From assembly GCA_029881995.1 (NCBI GenBank), contig JAOULO010000002.1, forward strand, positions 1 to 64,000: a DNA stretch of 64,000 nt, given 5' to 3'. Source of the DNA: Gammaproteobacteria bacterium (GTDB lineage Bacteria; Pseudomonadota; Gammaproteobacteria; UBA6429; Thiohalophilaceae). Below, in pieces: positions 18,890-26,995 of the stretch. Position numbers and translations under genes: made by a program. Positions within the stretch are counted from its first letter, which is position 1. The number at the start of each line of letters is the position of its first letter. A model generated the notes under the pieces. The model searched no databases, was not told where the DNA came from, and saw only the letters and a list, made by a program, of their open reading frames with translations.

Positions 18890-19822
18890 ATGGGAAAAGA
18901 ACTAGTTTCAATAATTGTGCCAGTTACAGAGCGGTTTGATAATGTTACTGAGTTATTTCAAGAATATAAAAATGGACTGTTAAACATCGAGAACCCTACC
19001 GAATTTATATATGTACTGGATGGGGATTTTCCCGAGGTTTTTTCCGAGCTTGTAAAGTTGCAGGAAACAGGTGAAACAATAAAAATCGTTAAACTCGCTA
19101 AATGGTTTGGAGAATCTATCGCCCTTACTGCAGGAGTGGAGGTTGCTGCGGGGGAACTAATATTAACTCTACCTGCATATTACCAAGTTAAAGCAGAGCA
19201 TTTAGGGAAAATGTTTGAGAGCCTAGAAGGAAATGACATGGTGATTTGTCGTAGATGGCCACGCTCTGATTCTCTTTTTAGTCGTGTACAAACAAGGGTA
19301 TTTCACAGGATATTAAAGTTTATTGATGGTTATTTGTTTCGTGACCTAGGGTGTGGAGTCAGGTTGTTTAAAAAAGTGGTAATGGATGAAATTAGTGTCT
19401 ATGGCGATCAACATCGTTTTTTGCCAATATTAGCGTTAAGGCAGGGTTTTAAGGTACTAGAGATAAATATACCTCAGTCAGAAAAGGAAAAGGGCACAAG
19501 GATTTATGGAGCCGGCGTTTACCTTCGTAGATTGATTGATATTCTAAGTATATTCTTTTTGGTTAAATTTACTAAGAAGCCATTGCGTTTTTTTGGCCTA
19601 ATCGGTAGTGCAACTTTTATATTGGGTGGAGCGCTATTGTTGTTTTTAGCGATCGAGAGGCTCTTTTATGGAGTCCCACTAGGAGATAGGCCTTTACTAT
19701 TACTCGGTGCATTATTATTTGTGCTAGGGATTCAGGTTTTTGCGACAGGGCTAATTGGTGAGCTGATAATTTTTACCCATGCAAAAGAACTCAAAGAATA
19801 TACAATTGAAGAGATTGTATAA
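18890..19822 (+). CDS. degenerate GT2/ArnC-like glycosyltransferase paralogue
   Basis: 310 residues, alignable along its length with the preceding GT2, including RDLGCGVRLF, QHRFLPILA and two C-terminal membrane helices. The positions of the active-site acids differ: VDDGS is replaced by VLDGD, and the DxD segment ITMDGDLQNDP by LTLPAYYQVKA. A metal-dependent transferase activity is therefore doubtful. It may be a partner or regulatory subunit for the upstream enzyme, or have changed chemistry. It starts 17 bp after the first GT2, so the pair is likely one operon. Confidence 0.82.
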   Translation: MGKELVSIIVPVTERFDNVTELFQEYKNGLLNIENPTEFIYVLDGDFPEVFSELVKLQETGETIKIVKLAKWFGESIALTAGVEVAAGELILTLPAYYQVKAEHLGKMFESLEGNDMVICRRWPRSDSLFSRVQTRVFHRILKFIDGYLFRDLGCGVRLFKKVVMDEISVYGDQHRFLPILALRQGFKVLEINIPQSEKEKGTRIYGAGVYLRRLIDILSIFFLVKFTKKPLRFFGLIGSATFILGGALLLFLAIERLFYGVPLGDRPLLLLGALLFVLGIQVFATGLIGELIIFTHAKELKEYTIEEIV

Positions 19823-19838
19823 ACTCAACCTTAAAAAA

Positions 19839-21161
19839 TTACTGCACAATTAAACGCACGGCATCGGCCGAGGTGGTCCCGCCCCCGAGTGAGTGAATAA
19901 CAATCCGGGCACCGGTATTGAAGGTATATGTCCCGAGGGCATTCCAGGCACCCCCATTGGCGGTCTGATTGACCGTGACAGTATCGAGCAGGACAGTCCC
20001 ATCATAGATCTCGACGGGGACATTGGTGACCCGGTTGGTGTAAGCCGTCCACCACAGCGAGACTTCCTGAGTGCCAATCACACCGGTGTCGAAGGTGTAG
20101 GTGTTACCAGCAGCGTTGCTAAATAGAGAGTCAAAACCAAATGGGTTAATTCCACCTGAAATGGACCAAGTACCTTTAGCTGTGGTACCAAGGTCGCCAT
20201 TATCCAAGACAAATGTATCTTGAACATCAATAGAGAAGTTGATGAAAGTATCGCCTTGTGCGTTATATACCCTGAGTTGAACATCAGCGATACCAGCTGT
20301 TGTTGGATTCCAGCTCAGTAGCCCAGTATCTACATCAATAGTCATATCGACTGGAGCAGATGTTAATTCATAGAATAAAGGAGCTTCCCCAAATGCTCGA
20401 ACATCGTATTGATACTTTCGACTCGTATAACCCATAGGTTCTGGAGTGGATGTGATTTTCGGCACCCCTGAACAGCGAGTTGTTAGATGAGGTGCTAAAG
20501 ATGCATACCATGTATCAGCCATTTTTTGATAGCCAGTATTATTTGGGTGTACTGCATCAGCAAGATCTGTTGGATAAATGAGAGCACTTTGTTGATCTAC
20601 TACGACAATTTTGTCATTTAACAGATTGATTCGATCGAGTGCCATAGCTTCAACTGCGTCATTAAATATGGTTGTTTCAATAGGTTGAGTATCACGGTCA
20701 ATAATTCTTGCAAGGAATACAGTAGTCTCTGGACTGAATTTATCAATTTCATCCAAGACTTTTGCAACTTCTGCAGCATCTTCACTATTCGAAGATATAT
20801 CATTTGTACCTATATGCAATAAGACATAGTCTGCTGGATTTTTTCTTAACCATTCATAGGTATATGGGGCGATGCTATTCTGAACTGGGTCATCAGTATG
20901 CCACCCACCATGACCTTCGTGATCAAAATCGAATGTATCCGGACCATTTTGAAGTGAACCTACCAAATCAAAGTTGAAGCCATTATTAGAAAGATGGGTT
21001 GACAGGGGGCGTCTATAGCCAGAACCGCTAGTACTTCCTGTTCCTTTAGTTATCGAATCCCCTAGCGGCATTATAATGGTATTACAAACACCTGCGAATG
21101 TGGTATTTGTGAGAGATAACAAAATGGCGACAAAAACCACCCTAATACACCCATACTTCAT
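19839..21161 (-). CDS. secreted SGNH/GDSL hydrolase with Ig-like and golvesin-type C-terminal domains
   Basis: 440 residues from the ATG at 21161, chosen because AGGAGA lies 9 bp upstream and a signal peptide (MKYGCIRVVF to NTTFAG) begins there; the frame is open further upstream. The SGNH hydrolase domain (about 25-215) shows GDSITKG (block I), HIGTND (block III) and DAVHPN (block V, DxxH). An Ig/cadherin-like domain follows (about 220-310). The C-terminal part (about 315-440) resembles the golvesin/xanthan-lyase C-terminal domain (LDNGDLGTTAKGTWSISGG, SADAVRLIVQ). Likely deacylates a secreted polysaccharide. The DNA for the last domain is clearly more G+C-rich than the rest of the gene. Confidence 0.85.
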   Translation of the reverse strand: MKYGCIRVVFVAILLSLTNTTFAGVCNTIIMPLGDSITKGTGSTSGSGYRRPLSTHLSNNGFNFDLVGSLQNGPDTFDFDHEGHGGWHTDDPVQNSIAPYTYEWLRKNPADYVLLHIGTNDISSNSEDAAEVAKVLDEIDKFSPETTVFLARIIDRDTQPIETTIFNDAVEAMALDRINLLNDKIVVVDQQSALIYPTDLADAVHPNNTGYQKMADTWYASLAPHLTTRCSGVPKITSTPEPMGYTSRKYQYDVRAFGEAPLFYELTSAPVDMTIDVDTGLLSWNPTTAGIADVQLRVYNAQGDTFINFSIDVQDTFVLDNGDLGTTAKGTWSISGGINPFGFDSLFSNAAGNTYTFDTGVIGTQEVSLWWTAYTNRVTNVPVEIYDGTVLLDTVTVNQTANGGAWNALGTYTFNTGARIVIHSLGGGTTSADAVRLIVQ

Positions 21162-21870
21162 ATTTATAATTCTCCTAAACTTAACTCTATATAGATAACA
21201 CCTGTGATCAATACTACTACAGCAAGAATAGGGCCAAAATAAAAATAATGTATATTTCAATAAGTTAATCTGTTAGATGTACTTAGGTGTATAGTTTTGA
21301 AAAAAACTGTAAAAAAATTCGACACCCTTACTTAGCAATTAGTATCAGGTGAAAATTCTGTAGTATTAATAAAGGTTAACTTCATGTGTATTTACTTGGA
21401 GTGGGTTTTAAAATTATTAAATTTAATCGGTTCCTGGTTTATTGATAATTCCATGTGTCCTGAAAGATAAACACGATTCTCAATAAAGAAAAGTTATATT
21501 GATCGTGTTTAATTTAGTCCGATAGCATCAAGTCAAGAGAAAGATTAGTTTACAGAAAATTTCGCAATCATCTCTTATGCTGCAGAAGGAAAAAGTATAT
21601 TGAAAAAGTTTTTTCCTTGTAAACAATACTATTGTGAATGATAGAGATAGAGGGATTTTATTAAAATCAAGAAAAATAGTTTTGTAAGACGACTTAAGAA
21701 TATATTTTTATAAGAAGTGAAAGCATGGTAAAGGGGACTATGGCGCTGAGTGTTATCTCATACGATCTAAAAAATAAGCTTGAAAATTTATCAGAGAATG
21801 GCGCGGATAACATTTCATAGTAAAGCAAGGCGAATACTTAATAAAAATTGATATGGAGATGAGTGAATAA
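21162..21870. other. intergenic region holding a decayed beta-helix gene
   Basis: About 700 bp between two minus-strand genes. The first 240 bp contain only AT-rich sequence and the SGNH gene's ribosome binding site. From about 21420 to 21720 the plus strand carries the pseudogene fragment listed separately. The remainder has no recognisable feature. Confidence 0.55.
21543..21720 (+). pseudogene. frameshifted remnant of a parallel beta-helix gene
   Basis: In one frame, 21552-21599 reads TENFAIISYAAEGKS, matching TENSTVISYGAEG of the intact beta-helix protein at 2402-3694. After a frameshift, 21619-21684 reads VNNTIVNDRDRGILLKS, matching VNNTIVNDRHYGVFVKS of the same protein at the corresponding distance. 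In-frame stops lie at 21546 and 21685. Weaker similarity may extend back to about 21420. This is a decayed second copy on the opposite strand to its neighbours, showing duplication and loss within the EPS region. Confidence 0.8.
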
Positions 21871-23097
21871 TCACACAAGAATTTGAAGAGGAGGTGGATG
21901 GCTAAGAAATGCATGTGGGCTAGCAGTATATCCATATGCACCAGACTGAAATATTACAACAAAGTCACCAGCCTCAGCTTTGGGTAAATCCATTTTTGAC
22001 CCAAGAATATCCAGTGGAGTACAAAGTGGGCCAACAATACTTACAGTTTCATTTTTCCCCTGAATTTTATTGCCAATTGCAACGGGATAATTTTTCCTAA
22101 TAACCTGACCAAAGTTTCCAGATGCGGCAAGGTGGTGGTGTAGACCACCATCAACAATTAGAAAAGTTTCCCCACGTGATATTTTTTTCTCAATGATTTG
22201 GCAGACATATACGCCAGATTCACCAACAAGATATCTACCTAACTCAATAATAACATCTACACCGGGTATCGATTCATCAAGTTTTGGGAGTATAGTTTCA
22301 AGGTTTTTACCGATTGGTGCAAGGTCAAGGTGTGATTCACCAGGAAAATATGGAATTCCAAACCCTCCGCCAATATTTAATTTTTTCACAACTGATGGTG
22401 CATGTTCTGATAGTCTAACAGCTAGATCCAGGGTTTTGTTATGTGCTTCAATTATTGCTTCAGCACTGAGATTTTGAGAACCACTGAAGATATGAAAACC
22501 CATAAACTCAACATCTAGTTTTCCTATATCTTTTAATACTTCAGGAACTATTTCAGTATCAATACCAAATTGTTTTGGGCCACCACCCATTTTCATTCCT
22601 GAAGACTTGAGTTCAAAATCGGGGTTAACCCTAATGGCTACTCTAGGTTTTTTACCAATAGTTTCAGCGCCAGCAATAATTCTAGTTAATTCGTGACTTG
22701 ATTCGATATTGATTGTTACACCTGCCATGATTGAAGCATTCAATTCTTCCTGGCGTTTTCCTGGACCAGCAAAACTGATTTTTTCTGAAGGCATAGACGT
22801 ATCTAGTGCTACATTCATTTCTCCGAGTGATGCCAGATCAAATCCATCAACTAAGCCAGATAAGAATTGAACAACATCAGGCATAGGATTGGCTTTTATT
22901 GCGTAATGCAGTTTAATTCTGGAGGGAATAAATTTTTTAAATGTTTCAACTTTCTGGGCTATTACCTGCTTATCGTAGGCATAGAAGGGGGTCCGTCCCA
23001 TTTTTATGGCAAGGTCTTTAATAGACATACCGCCCACGATAAGTGAGTTATCCTGTACGGAAAACTGATTCATAACAGTGTGGATAGGTTTTTTCAT
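21871..23097 (-). CDS. PLP-dependent decarboxylase, exosortase A system-associated
   Basis: 408 residues, fold-type III PLP decarboxylase (alanine-racemase-like barrel, DapDC/ODC group). KLHYAIKANPMPDV contains the PLP lysine, Lys68. NIGGGFGIPYFPGE is the phosphate-binding glycine loop, GPLCTPLDIL carries the second-subunit cysteine, and the C-terminal GAYGYTASPHAFLSHPPP is typical. This matches the exosortase-associated family (TIGR03099). The gene starts 5 bp after the acyl-CoA ligase gene, so the pair is an operon. It probably works with the ligase and ACP to supply an amine or amino-acid-derived group for EPS modification; the true substrate is not known. Confidence 0.9.
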   Translation of the reverse strand: MKKPIHTVMNQFSVQDNSLIVGGMSIKDLAIKMGRTPFYAYDKQVIAQKVETFKKFIPSRIKLHYAIKANPMPDVVQFLSGLVDGFDLASLGEMNVALDTSMPSEKISFAGPGKRQEELNASIMAGVTINIESSHELTRIIAGAETIGKKPRVAIRVNPDFELKSSGMKMGGGPKQFGIDTEIVPEVLKDIGKLDVEFMGFHIFSGSQNLSAEAIIEAHNKTLDLAVRLSEHAPSVVKKLNIGGGFGIPYFPGESHLDLAPIGKNLETILPKLDESIPGVDVIIELGRYLVGESGVYVCQIIEKKISRGETFLIVDGGLHHHLAASGNFGQVIRKNYPVAIGNKIQGKNETVSIVGPLCTPLDILGSKMDLPKAEAGDFVVIFQSGAYGYTASPHAFLSHPPPLQILV

Positions 23098-23102
23098 ATT
23101 GG

Positions 23103-24695
23103 CTATGAGGATTCCTGAAAAATATTCTTATATCTGTTATGCAGGGATTTTCTGTCTATTTTGCCGTTTGGATTTCTAGGCAAAATACTCTCTTCAATTA
23201 TTTCATATGGTAACATAAAATTAGGAAGATGCTGTTTACAATATTGCTGTAAAAGTTCTTTGTCGATGGGTTCATTATTTTTACTTGAGACGATTAAAAC
23301 AATTGCCTGACCAAGTTCTTGGTGTGATACACCGAGAGCTACAGCCTCATTTACCATACCAGCCTGATAAATCACCTCTTCAACCTCAGTTGGACTAACA
23401 CGATATCCTGAAGTTTTAATCATTTCATCCATGCGTGATACAAAGTAAAGATATCCTTCATTGTCCATTTTGACATTGTCACCAGACCAGACTGCCATTT
23501 CTGTTATTGGTAATTCATTGGCTTGGTTCGGCAGTGGTTTAAATCTATTAGCGGTTTTTTCAGGGTCATTCCAATATCCCATTGCGACCAGAGAGCCTCG
23601 GTGAACAAGTTCTCCGGTTTCTCCAGGAGAACAAAGTGTTCCATCATCTCTAACAACCAGAATTTCAACATTTGGAATGGCTTTGCCCATTGAATCTGGT
23701 CGTTTATCAATCTCCTCAGGAGGCAAATAGGTTGATCGAAAAGCTTCTGTTAGTCCATACATTAAATAGATATCAGTACTTGGCATGGTCGATCTATAGA
23801 AACTAATACAGTTAGTTGGAAAGGCGCCACCAGAATTAGTTATATAGCGTAAGGAATTTATTGCGTCATCAGGCCACTCTAGTTTCGAGAGTTGAATCCA
23901 TAGTGGTGGAACTGCTGCTAATCCGGTAATGTTTTCTTTGGCTATTTTTTTTATAACATCCCGTGGTAATAAATATTCCATTAAAACGACTGTTGCCCCA
24001 ACATAAAATGCAGTAGTCAATTGACTAAAACCATAATCAAAACTAAATGGCAAAACAGCCAAAATTCTGTCATTTTCATCATTTTTAAGATAGTGAGAGA
24101 CACTTTTTGCACCAGTAACCATATTACGGTAAGAGAGAATAACACCTTTTGGTTTTCCAGTACTGCCAGAGGTATAGAGTATTGCTACCATGTCTATGTC
24201 AATTATATCTGGCACCAGATCGTTTGGTGTAGTAGATAACAATGTTTCCCATTTTTCTATATTAAAAAATGTTTGCCCACCAGTTTGTGAAAATTCATTA
24301 TTACCAACCAATATAATAGTTTGTAAATCATGGCAATTATGGATTTCTGATTCTAACGTTTTAAGTCTGTCTGAACTTGTTACCAGAATTCGAGCATTGC
24401 TATCAGCGAGGATATGACAAACTTGTTCAGACTTAAGAACAGGGTTAATTGGTACAAAAACAGCACCAGCCATAGAAGCAGCAAAATATGAAATAACGGC
24501 TTCGGGTTGTTTGGGTAAGTAAACAGCAATACGTTCTGAGCGTTGTAAATTTAAACTTAAGAACCCAGATGCAATCGAATGAATTGTTGAATCCAGCTCT
24601 GTGTATGTAAGAGAAACAGTTTTGTGTTTCAATGCTACGGCATTTGGAAAGTTTTGAGCTGATGCGTTAACTATTTGATGTAATAATTCACTCAT
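23103..24695 (-). CDS. acyl-CoA ligase (AMP-forming), exosortase A system-associated
   Basis: 530 residues of the ANL superfamily. AILYTSGSTGKPKGV is the P-loop-like AMP motif, YGLTEAFRSTYLPPE the A5 motif, and DEMIKTSGYRVSPTEVE plus NPNGKIDRKSL the A8/A10 motifs with the catalytic lysine. This fits the exosortase A-associated ligase family (TIGR03098). It likely adenylates a carboxylate and loads it on CoA or on the ACP encoded at 335-580. It is the first gene of the operon with the PLP decarboxylase. Confidence 0.9.
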   Translation of the reverse strand: MSELLHQIVNASAQNFPNAVALKHKTVSLTYTELDSTIHSIASGFLSLNLQRSERIAVYLPKQPEAVISYFAASMAGAVFVPINPVLKSEQVCHILADSNARILVTSSDRLKTLESEIHNCHDLQTIILVGNNEFSQTGGQTFFNIEKWETLLSTTPNDLVPDIIDIDMVAILYTSGSTGKPKGVILSYRNMVTGAKSVSHYLKNDENDRILAVLPFSFDYGFSQLTTAFYVGATVVLMEYLLPRDVIKKIAKENITGLAAVPPLWIQLSKLEWPDDAINSLRYITNSGGAFPTNCISFYRSTMPSTDIYLMYGLTEAFRSTYLPPEEIDKRPDSMGKAIPNVEILVVRDDGTLCSPGETGELVHRGSLVAMGYWNDPEKTANRFKPLPNQANELPITEMAVWSGDNVKMDNEGYLYFVSRMDEMIKTSGYRVSPTEVEEVIYQAGMVNEAVALGVSHQELGQAIVLIVSSKNNEPIDKELLQQYCKQHLPNFMLPYEIIEESILPRNPNGKIDRKSLHNRYKNIFQESS

Positions 24696-25123
24696 AGTCC
24701 ATAATAAAAGTTAGGGTTATTTTTTATAATTTTGCGATACTAACATAGTGAGAGATTGTAAATAAAAAAAATACTTCATAGTAAATTGATTAAAGGTTAA
24801 GTATTATCCGAACAGGTAATATTAGGAATTCCAAATACCATACGCTATTTTTTATTGAGAGTACGCTTAAATCAATGATTGTGTCGAAATAATTAACACT
24901 AAAATAAAAGCGCATAATGTTCTGAAGGCTAAGTTGCTGATTTTATTCTATAAATAATTTTGATTAGATATGGTACAATATGTGCAGGCATTGTAAGGGT
25001 AGCATTGATAATGTTATTGCCTTTACCATAGAATAACATTATCATTTGCAGTGTATTGCACCAGATTTTATCGCCGTTGTGCAAATTTCTTTTAACTTAC
25101 TGTAATTTAAAGATTATATTCAT
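24696..25123. other. divergent promoter region of ligase and HPr-rel-A modules
   Basis: 428 bp, AT-rich, between the minus-strand ligase operon and the plus-strand Tat-type protein gene. No gene was seen. It should contain two promoters and contains the long inverted repeat at 25006-25044. Confidence 0.5.
25006..25044. promoter_or_regulatory. 13-bp perfect inverted repeat upstream of HPr-rel-A module
   Basis: TGATAATGTTATT (25006-25018) and AATAACATTATCA (25032-25044) are perfect inverted repeats with a 13-nt spacer, ending 79 bp before the ATG at 25124. No T-run follows, so a regulator site or 5'-UTR hairpin is more likely than a terminator. Confidence 0.55.
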
Positions 25124-25753
25124 ATGGACAAAATGGATAAAACATCAGTTGAACCAGAATTGAACATCTCAGACAAGGAAGCTGATTGCACTCTGCGTAG
25201 TCGCCGCAAGATTCTCAAAGGAGCTACGGTGACTCCCCTGCTTATGACGGTTGTAAGTCGTCCTGTATTAGGTGCTCAATGCTCACCATCGGCATGGGTG
25301 TCGGGAAATTTGTCAGATCATGGCCACGAAAGGGATACATGCGGTGGTAGAAGCCCTGGGTATTGGCAAACAAATAGGCATTACCGTTGGTCTCCAACCG
25401 GTTACAATCCTGGTACCAAAGAAGACCAAGATCATGCTGGCCATGGTCAGTGTCCATATAAGAGTGATGGTACTAAGTTTCATGAAATCTTCGCTGGGCA
25501 TCGTTACAGCGATAAGTCATTAATGCAAGTTCTCTGGTTAGAGGGTCATGATGACAAATATCAACTCGGTGCTCACATTGTCGCTGCATTACTTAACGCG
25601 GCATCTATGCCAGACTATGGGATGTCTGTAGATAATGTTAAAGAAATTTACAGGCAGTTGGAAATGTATGGGGAATATAGGACATCGACAGGTGAGACAA
25701 TGACACCTGAAGCTGTTGTTATGTTTATACAAAATACCTTTCTAGATAGCTAG
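25124..25753 (+). CDS. Tat-type exported protein of unknown function, HPr-rel-A neighbour
   Basis: 209 residues. Residues about 26-51 form a twin-arginine-like signal (SRRKILKGA, hydrophobic stretch, SRPVLGA). The mature part begins with a Cys/Gly/His-rich section containing CGGRSPGYWQTNRHYRW and further His/Asp/Gly residues, followed by a helical C-terminal half (HIVAALLNAASMPDYG, EAVVMFIQNTF). I do not recognise a characterised family. It starts the plus-strand run that continues 19 bp later with the PqqD-like protein, the HprK-related kinase and the nucleotidyltransferase, so it is a candidate substrate or effector of that system. ATG at 25133 is an alternative start. Confidence 0.75.
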   Translation: MDKMDKTSVEPELNISDKEADCTLRSRRKILKGATVTPLLMTVVSRPVLGAQCSPSAWVSGNLSDHGHERDTCGGRSPGYWQTNRHYRWSPTGYNPGTKEDQDHAGHGQCPYKSDGTKFHEIFAGHRYSDKSLMQVLWLEGHDDKYQLGAHIVAALLNAASMPDYGMSVDNVKEIYRQLEMYGEYRTSTGETMTPEAVVMFIQNTFLDS

Positions 25754-25772
25754 GCCACTAATTTTTTAAAAT

Positions 25773-26051
25773 ATGTCTGAATACTGGGAAGCTGTAGCTG
25801 GTTTCGAAGTATTAAGAAAAACGTGGGGTAGTGAGTCAGCTATTTATCATACAGGTTCAGGCGATACCCAACTCCTTGACGAACTTGGAATAGCAATTCT
25901 AAACTTAGTACAAGCTCAGCGATTAGAAACTGAAGAAATTAGAGAGCATATTTTACGTAAACATAAAGTTGAGCTTGAAGGGGATTCCTTAGCAAGATTG
26001 TTGGCAGAGTTAAACAGATCGGGTGTTATCACTCGCGTACAAACCCCATAA
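25773..26051 (+). CDS. HPr-rel-A system PqqD-family peptide chaperone
   Basis: 92 residues with the PqqD winged-helix pattern: an N-terminal strand pair, a central LDELGIAILNLVQ helix and C-terminal LARLLAELNRSGVI. PqqD proteins bind leader peptides of modified peptides. The linkage with the HprK-related kinase A and a nucleotidyltransferase in an exosortase-type EPS locus matches the HPr-rel-A system (TIGR04353-like). It likely presents a peptide or protein segment to the kinase; the partner may be the 209-residue protein encoded immediately upstream. Confidence 0.85.
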   Translation: MSEYWEAVAGFEVLRKTWGSESAIYHTGSGDTQLLDELGIAILNLVQAQRLETEEIREHILRKHKVELEGDSLARLLAELNRSGVITRVQTP

Positions 26052-26075
26052 AACTTTTAAATATTCCTGCCTGAT

Positions 26076-26987
26076 GTGATTCTTTCCTCACTTACATTTC
26101 ACGAAGCTAGAACTCGTTTGAAAAGCAATGGTCTGTATTTTAAGACTGGACCATTTACAATTCACTTTAATACACATATAGAAAATATAACTAAAAATTT
26201 TTATAAACTATACAGCGAAAACCAAATATTTGAGCAAGAAGTATTTAGTGATTTTCACATAAAGATAGACCTACCAAATAACTTCAGAAGATGGGTTAGA
26301 CCGCAAGTTTTCTTTTATCTTGATAATGAAATTCCATTTAAACCATTACCATTTAATCAAGCTTATCCTATGCTGGAATGGGGTATGAACTGGTGTATAG
26401 CAAATCATTCACACCAATACCTGATAATTCACGCTGCTGTACTGGAAAAAAATAATAAAGCCATTATTCTTCCTGCTGAACCTGGTTCAGGGAAAAGTAC
26501 TCTTGCTGCCATTCTAACTTTAAACGGGTGGAGGTTGCTGTCAGATGAGTTAGCACTGATCTCACTCAAGGATTTGTCTGCTATACCACTTTCACGCCCC
26601 ATCAATTTAAAAAACGACTCAATAGATATAATAAAGTCAATGAGTGAGACGTGTATTTTTTCTGATGTATATGATGACACAAATAAAGGTAGCGTTGCTT
26701 TGCTTAAGACGTCTAATGAAAGTGTGTCAAGGGCAGATGAGGTTGCGATACCTTGTTTTATTATTAAACCAAAATATATAAACGAATCTAAAGCAAGTCT
26801 TGCTAGAGTTTCGCCAGGCAAAATGTTTATGCATGTTGCAGAAAATAGTTTTAATTATAGTGTACTTGGCAAGGAAGGATTTGAGGTTCTGTCAAATTTG
26901 ATTGATTTATGTGGCTGCTTTGATTTTATTTATGGAAATAATACTGAAGCGGTAAATATCATGAATTCGCTCGTTGCTAATAATTAG
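26076..26987 (+). CDS. HprK-related kinase A
   Basis: 303 residues. The P-loop EPGSGKSTLAA at 135-145 and the downstream LLSDELALI acidic motif resemble the C-terminal kinase domain of HPr kinase/phosphorylase; the HprK N-terminal domain is absent, as in HprK-related kinase A (TIGR04352-like). It starts at GTG 26076, overlapping a blocked ATG. It is 24 bp from the PqqD-like gene and 8 bp before the nucleotidyltransferase gene. Predicted to phosphorylate a serine or a small molecule using the PqqD-presented target; no HPr protein is encoded in the window. Confidence 0.85.
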   Translation: MILSSLTFHEARTRLKSNGLYFKTGPFTIHFNTHIENITKNFYKLYSENQIFEQEVFSDFHIKIDLPNNFRRWVRPQVFFYLDNEIPFKPLPFNQAYPMLEWGMNWCIANHSHQYLIIHAAVLEKNNKAIILPAEPGSGKSTLAAILTLNGWRLLSDELALISLKDLSAIPLSRPINLKNDSIDIIKSMSETCIFSDVYDDTNKGSVALLKTSNESVSRADEVAIPCFIIKPKYINESKASLARVSPGKMFMHVAENSFNYSVLGKEGFEVLSNLIDLCGCFDFIYGNNTEAVNIMNSLVANN

Positions 26988-26995
26988 CAGTCAAT

